64,000 bases of DNA from Desulfovibrio aminophilus (GTDB lineage Bacteria; Desulfobacterota; Desulfovibrionia; Desulfovibrionales; Desulfovibrionaceae): positions 16,834-80,833 of the forward strand of contig NZ_JAMHGA010000032.1 in assembly GCF_023660105.1 (NCBI RefSeq), given 5' to 3'. The translations under genes were made by a program, and so were the position numbers. Every line of letters starts with the position of its first letter. Positions within the stretch are counted from its first letter, which is position 1. This document shows positions 60,640-64,000 of this stretch, piece by piece. Under the pieces are notes generated by a model that saw nothing but the letters and a program-made list of their open reading frames with translations, was not told the origin of the DNA and made no database searches.

Positions 60640-61020
60640 ATGTCCCGGACCCCGGCGCAGGCCACCCTGCGCGTCCATCTCTGGTTCGAAAACGAGGACG
60701 GCATGCTCTTCGGCCTGGGCCGCGCCCAGCTTCTGCGCGAGGTGGCCCGCCTGGGCTCGCTGCACAAGGCCGCGCAGGCCCTGGGCATGTCCTACCGGGC
60801 CGCCTGGGGCCGCATCAAGCGCACCGAGGCCGCCCTGGGCAGCCCCGTGGTGGCCAAGGTCGCGGGCCGCAAGGGCTACGCCCTGACTCCCCTGGGAGAG
60901 CGGCTGCTGGCCGAGTTCTTTTCCTGGCACGAGGAGGTCGAGCGCTTCGCCCTGGAACGCGCGCGGGGAGCGTTTTCCTGGGACACCGCCGGATTCGCCG
61001 GGGATTCGCCGGATTCCTAG
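60640..61020 (+). CDS. ModE N-terminal-like winged-helix regulator
   Basis: 126 aa from the ATG at 60640 with AAGGAGG at 5 bases; an upstream ATG at 60601 overlaps the -10 box. The LysR/ModE-type HTH is LLREVARLGSLHKAAQALGMSYRAAWGRIKRTEAALGSPVV, followed by the wing KVAGRKGYALTPLGERLLAEF. The molybdate-binding (TOBE) half of ModE is missing, so the signal is unknown. Its stop overlaps the convergent cbiO-like gene by 4 bases. It may regulate that metal-transport operon; this is inference from position. Confidence 0.85.
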   Translation: MSRTPAQATLRVHLWFENEDGMLFGLGRAQLLREVARLGSLHKAAQALGMSYRAAWGRIKRTEAALGSPVVAKVAGRKGYALTPLGERLLAEFFSWHEEVERFALERARGAFSWDTAGFAGDSPDS

Positions 61021-61745
61021 TCGTCGTGCGAGTGGGGCTGGCCGCCCTCGGCGTGCACGTGCACGTGGGCGTGCGGCTCGGCCTTGCTCTCCACCAGCCT
61101 GCCGTCGCGCAGGGAATACAGGCTGTTCGTGATCCTGGAGAGGAAGTCCGGCTCGTGGGACACGGCCAGGATGGCGATGTCCAGCCCGTTGAGGATGTCC
61201 ACGATGCGGCCCTTGGTCTCCAGGTCCAGTCCCGTGGTGGGCTCGTCCAGGATGAGCGCCTCGGGCCGCATGGAGAGCACCGTGGCCAGGGCCACCAGCT
61301 TCTGCTCCCCGCCCGAGAGGCGGTAGGGCACGCGTTCGGCGAAGCCGGAGAGGCCGAGCAGGTCGAGGGTCTCCTCGGCCCTGGCGCGGGCCTCGGCGCG
61401 GGAAAGGCCCTGGTTCAGCGGGCCGAAGGCCACGTCGTCGAGCACCGTGGGGCTGAAGAGCTGGTCGTCGGCGTGCTGGAAGAGGAATCCCAGGCGCAGC
61501 CGGGCCGGGCCGAAGTCCTTGGGTCCGTTCATGGCCTGGCCGAAGAGCCGGATTTCCCCGGCCGAGGGTCGGATGAGGCCCATGAGCGAGAAGAGCAGGG
61601 TGGTCTTGCCGCAGCCGTTGGGACCCACGAGGCCTCGGCGTTCGCCCCGGCGCAGGACCAGGTCCAGCCCGCGCAGCACCGGCTCCCGCCCCGGGTAGCC
61701 GCAGGTCAGCCCCCGGACCTCGATGAGCGTTTCCGCGCCGCTCAC
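61017..61745 (-). CDS. cbiO: energy-coupling ABC ATPase for cobalt or nickel (CbiO/NikO)
   Basis: 242 aa. Walker A VGPNGCGKTTLL, Q-loop FLFQHADDQLFSPTV, signature LSGGEQKLVALA, Walker B ALILDEPTTGLD and the switch His in VSHEPDF. The C-terminus is His-rich (AEPHAHVHVHAEGGQPHSHDD), a likely Ni2+/Co2+ binding tail. It powers the CbiQ-CbiM transporter encoded upstream on the same strand, with 4-base overlap to cbiQ. Cobalt or nickel cannot be told apart by sequence alone. Confidence 0.93.
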   Translation of the reverse strand: MSGAETLIEVRGLTCGYPGREPVLRGLDLVLRRGERRGLVGPNGCGKTTLLFSLMGLIRPSAGEIRLFGQAMNGPKDFGPARLRLGFLFQHADDQLFSPTVLDDVAFGPLNQGLSRAEARARAEETLDLLGLSGFAERVPYRLSGGEQKLVALATVLSMRPEALILDEPTTGLDLETKGRIVDILNGLDIAILAVSHEPDFLSRITNSLYSLRDGRLVESKAEPHAHVHVHAEGGQPHSHDD

Positions 61746-62509
61746 GACACTCCCCTCAGAAACGGCAATCCGGCCACGGCCGCCGAGGCCAGCACCGCCA
61801 GGGTCAGGAAGACCGCGTCCCGCGCGCCGTAGGAGAAGTCGGCCAGGGAGTGGAAGCGGCCGTTGAAGCCCCGGCAGAGCATGGCCTGGTGCACCCGCTC
61901 GGCCCGGTCCCAGCTCTTCACCAGAAGCATGCCCAGGAGCCAGGCGTAGGTTGTGTAGGTGTGGCCGTTGGTGCGCGGCTTGAAGCCCCGCGCCTCGGCC
62001 GCCGTGAGCAGGCGGCGGAACTCGCGCTGGATGACGAAGAGGTAGCGGTGGGTCATGAGCAGGAGGTGGCAGAACTTCTCCGGCAGGCCCAGGGCCTGCA
62101 GGGCCCGGCCCAGGTCCTGGGGCGCGATGGTGCCCACCAGGGCGGTCACGGCCAGGAAGGCCGCGTTGGTCTTGAGCGTGAGCAGCAGGGCCAGCCGCGT
62201 CCCTTCGTGGGAGTAGGCCAGGGGACCCAGGCGGAAGAGGGCCTCACCCTGTCCGTCCAGGGGCAGGAAGACCCAGAGGAAGGCCGTGAAGGCGTTCACC
62301 GCCAGGAGGCGGCGCAGAACCAGACCGGGCGCGGGCCGGGCCAGGGCCAGGGCCAGGAGACCGAAGCCCAGGGCGGCCAGGGCCGACGCCTGGGAATGGA
62401 CCAGGGCCACGGGCAGGCTGAAGACGAGCAGGGCCAGGAGCCGAGCGCGCGGGTCGAGGCGGTGGATCGGACCGCTTCCCCGGGAAAGAGGCGCTTCGAG
62501 GTCGGACAT
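61742..62509 (-). CDS. cbiQ: energy-coupling factor transmembrane protein CbiQ/NikQ
   Basis: 255 aa from the ATG at 62509. It starts PIHRLDPRARLLALLVFSLPVAL, as CbiQ does, and has several membrane helices. The two ATPase-coupling Ala-Arg-Gly motifs appear as AAEARGFKPR and the related AMLCRGFNGR. It links CbiO to the substrate-binding CbiM. Its start overlaps the cbiM stop. Confidence 0.92.
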   Translation of the reverse strand: MSDLEAPLSRGSGPIHRLDPRARLLALLVFSLPVALVHSQASALAALGFGLLALALARPAPGLVLRRLLAVNAFTAFLWVFLPLDGQGEALFRLGPLAYSHEGTRLALLLTLKTNAAFLAVTALVGTIAPQDLGRALQALGLPEKFCHLLLMTHRYLFVIQREFRRLLTAAEARGFKPRTNGHTYTTYAWLLGMLLVKSWDRAERVHQAMLCRGFNGRFHSLADFSYGARDAVFLTLAVLASAAVAGLPFLRGVS

Positions 62510-63117
62510 CAGGCCAGCGCGCCGGAGAGAACCTCGGGCTTGACCCGGCGCAGGAAGACCACCGCGGCGGCCGTGACGAAGCCCTCGATGACGCTGATCG
62601 GCAGGTTGGCCAGGAAGATGGCCCAGGCCGCGTGCAGGAAGGTTTCGCCCGTGCCGATGAGCGCCAGGGCCACCAGGATGCCGGAGAGGAAGACCGCCAG
62701 GAAGCCGCAGAGGAAGCCGCCCAGGCCCGCGCGGCGGTTGTCCGGCGAGAGCAGCAGGGGGCGGAAGGCCAGGGCGCAGAGCACGGCGGGCAGGGCCATG
62801 GTCAGGGTGTTCACGCCGAGCACGGTCAGGCCTCCGAACTGGAAGAGCACGGCCTGGAGCAGCAGGGCCACGAGGATGGCCGGGAAAGCGGCCCAGCCCA
62901 GGATCGCCCCCAGCAGGCCGTTGAGGATGAGGTGGGCGCTGGTGAAGCCCACCGGCACGTGCACCAGGGAGGCCACGAAGAACGCCGAGGAGAGGATGGC
63001 CGCCTGGGGCATGCGTTCGGGGGAGAGCCGTTTCAGGCCGGCGGCGACGCCGGCGGCCGCCAGGGCGGCTCCCGTCAGGAGCACCGGAGCGGAGAGAACG
63101 CCTTCGGAGATGTGCAT
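62509..63117 (-). CDS. cbiM: energy-coupling factor substrate-binding protein CbiM/NikM
   Basis: 202 aa from the ATG at 63117, set by the invariant MHISEGVLSAPVLL: in CbiM/NikM Met1, His2 and a later His bind the metal ion. VHVPVGFTSAHLILNGLLGAILGWAAFP holds the other His residues. Five to six membrane helices. It selects Co2+ or Ni2+ for uptake, for cobamides or hydrogenases and CODH. The usual small partner (CbiN, NikN or NikL) is not encoded in this operon. Confidence 0.93.
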   Translation of the reverse strand: MHISEGVLSAPVLLTGAALAAAGVAAGLKRLSPERMPQAAILSSAFFVASLVHVPVGFTSAHLILNGLLGAILGWAAFPAILVALLLQAVLFQFGGLTVLGVNTLTMALPAVLCALAFRPLLLSPDNRRAGLGGFLCGFLAVFLSGILVALALIGTGETFLHAAWAIFLANLPISVIEGFVTAAAVVFLRRVKPEVLSGALA

Positions 63118-63178
63118 GGTCGCCCGCCTCGCTGGAATCGTCGGATGCCGTGAATACGTTTCGAAAAACCGCAAGCAC

Positions 63179-63191
63179 TGCGTAGCACGCA
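63179..63191. promoter_or_regulatory. candidate operator upstream of cbiM
   Basis: TGCGT-AGC-ACGCA is a perfect 5-3-5 inverted repeat in the 112-base gap before cbiM. It does not match the NikR box I know (GTGTTAC type). No cobalamin riboswitch was recognised in this gap, which is too short for one. Confidence 0.3.
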
Positions 63192-63229
63192 TTCAGGGCC
63201 AATGCAACGGAACCGATCCGCCGCGACGA

Positions 63230-63787
63230 TCAGGCCAGTCCGACCTCGGAGCGGATCGAGGTCACGGCCGCGATGGCGATCTGGAAGAACTCGCCCAGGT
63301 CCAGGCCGATCTTCTCGCATTCGCGGATGATCTCGCGGTTCACGGCGGCGGCGAAGGCCTTCTCCTTCATCTTTTTTTTCAGGCTCTTGGGCTCCATGCC
63401 GTCGAGCCCGCCGGGACGCACCAGGGCGTTGGCGTGGACCAGGCCGGTGACGGTTTCGCCGCAGCGCAGGGCGAAGTCGAACTCCGTGGCCGGGGCCTCG
63501 CCGTTGTTCAGCTCGCAGGCGTGACGCACGATGGCCGTCAGGGCTTCGTCCGGCAGTCGGCCGTCCAGCATCTCCACCGTGAGCCGCCCGTGCCGGGCGG
63601 TCTCGTCCTTGGTCTCGGCATAGTCCAGGTCGTGCAGCAGACCGGCCAAGCCCCAGAGTTCCTCGTCCCGGCCCAGGCGGCGGGCCAGCCCGCGCATCAC
63701 GGCCTCGGTCTCCAGGGCGTGCGCGATGAGATGTTGTTCGTTGTTGCGGCTCTTCAGCAGGCTCAGGGCCTCGTCGCGGCTGATCAT
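63230..63787 (-). CDS. HD-domain phosphohydrolase
   Basis: 185 aa. Metal ligands of the HD fold are seen in HLIAHALETEAVMRGLARRLG, GLLHDLDYAETKDE and VRHACELNNG. The C-terminal basic helix is KSLKKKMKEKAFAAAVNR. HD proteins hydrolyse phosphoesters, often of nucleotides; this short single-domain type has no assigned substrate. It is 112 bases upstream of cbiM on the same strand, and may or may not share its transcript. Confidence 0.85.
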   Translation of the reverse strand: MISRDEALSLLKSRNNEQHLIAHALETEAVMRGLARRLGRDEELWGLAGLLHDLDYAETKDETARHGRLTVEMLDGRLPDEALTAIVRHACELNNGEAPATEFDFALRCGETVTGLVHANALVRPGGLDGMEPKSLKKKMKEKAFAAAVNREIIRECEKIGLDLGEFFQIAIAAVTSIRSEVGLA

Positions 63788-63842
63788 CTTGAACTCCTTG
63801 GATATTTGAAAGACTCTCGATTTTTTCGCGATGCGCTTCGGG

Positions 63843-64000
63843 TCACTTTCCGGCCGCGTGGCAGGCCACGAAGCGTCCCGGGGCCGCCTCGCGCAGGTCC
63901 GGGACGCGTTCCCGGCAGTCGGCCCGGGCCTCGGGGCAGCGGGGGTGGAAGGCGCAGCCCGGGGGCGGGGCCAGGGGGCTCGGCAGCTCGCCGCGCGCCC
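63843..64000 (-). CDS. C-terminal end of an oligopeptide/dipeptide ABC transporter ATPase (truncated by window end)
   Basis: The last 52 or so codons of a minus-strand gene. The conserved Opp/Dpp C-terminal zinc-like motif is clear: [22 protein letters not shown], then [10 protein letters not shown] and a terminal [10 protein letters not shown]. This tail belongs to OppD/OppF/DppD/DppF-type ATPases of peptide or nickel importers. The ATPase core lies outside the window, so the transported substrate is unknown. Confidence 0.8.
   Translation of the reverse strand, partial: ARGELPSPLAPPPGCAFHPRCPEARADCRERVPDLREAAPGRFVACHAAGK

Noticed and set aside
63118..63229. Cobalamin riboswitch or NikR box upstream of cbiM
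   Set aside because: The 112-base gap is too short for a B12 aptamer with the G-CC-GCCACTG box, which is absent; no GTGTTAC-type NikR repeat is seen.

Overview
The window is about 64 kb of very GC-rich bacterial chromosome. It is tightly packed: no gap between genes reaches 300 bases, and many neighbours overlap as ATGA or GTGA. Gene content points to a Desulfovibrionaceae-like sulfate reducer (high-GC Desulfovibrio sensu lato): a PaaK/ACT pair, CbiMQO, a LigA with a large insertion, a DivIVA-YggT-YggU run, a Fur box of the TGAAAAT-N-ATTTTCA type, and a CheA with LGEILVE repeats. This taxonomic reading is inference from family knowledge; the window has no rRNA. I saw no tRNA, CRISPR array, insertion sequence, prophage or attachment site.

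Layout. 0-9.4 kb (+): FtsB-like protein, TPR protein, PDC-domain lipoprotein, fructose bisphosphatase, TsaD, then trxA-trxB-bamD behind a good sigma70 promoter, a HisD-like orphan and a second-type EF-G. 9.5-15.9 kb (+): a chemotaxis cluster of a membrane chemoreceptor ending in an H-NOX heme domain, followed by CheA, CheR and CheB. 15.9-21.5 kb: CrcB/DUF190 (-), a CYTH protein, the N-degron set clpS-clpA-aat (+), and an HD-GYP gene (-) with a Fur box lying exactly between its promoter elements. 22.2-28.3 kb (+): uvrB, a TrkA-type K+ channel, ligA, dapB. 28.4-32.2 kb (-): rtcB with an HPt gene, and paaK with an ACT gene behind a leader that looks like an attenuator. 32.3-40.6 kb: nitroreductase-rsfS-gpmI-zinc ribbon (+), LOG and DMT transporter (-), MBL/beta-CASP-rsmD-coaD-miaA (+).

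40.6-53.4 kb: SixA (-), two exported proteins, a CDP-alcohol phosphatidyltransferase and a SulP-STAS-cNMP fusion (+), TatA (-), a Cys-rich protein trio ending in a HAD phosphatase, yggT-divIVA-yggU-DUF465, ilvB-ilvN-terminator-ilvC (+), and an orphan 67-aa gene. 53.4-60.5 kb (-): a five-gene operon of MATE transporter, DUF2156, AlkP-superfamily hydrolase, UvrD/PcrA helicase and a ThiL-TrmO fusion. 60.6-64 kb: a ModE-like regulator (+), CbiMQO (-), an HD protein (-) and the C-terminal end of an Opp/Dpp ATPase (-).

Most of the window is housekeeping. The items that stand out are the C-terminal H-NOX chemoreceptor with an O2-type distal tyrosine next to a private CheA/R/B set, the ThiL-TrmO fusion, the Phe-rich leader with terminator upstream of paaK, and the iron-controlled HD-GYP gene.
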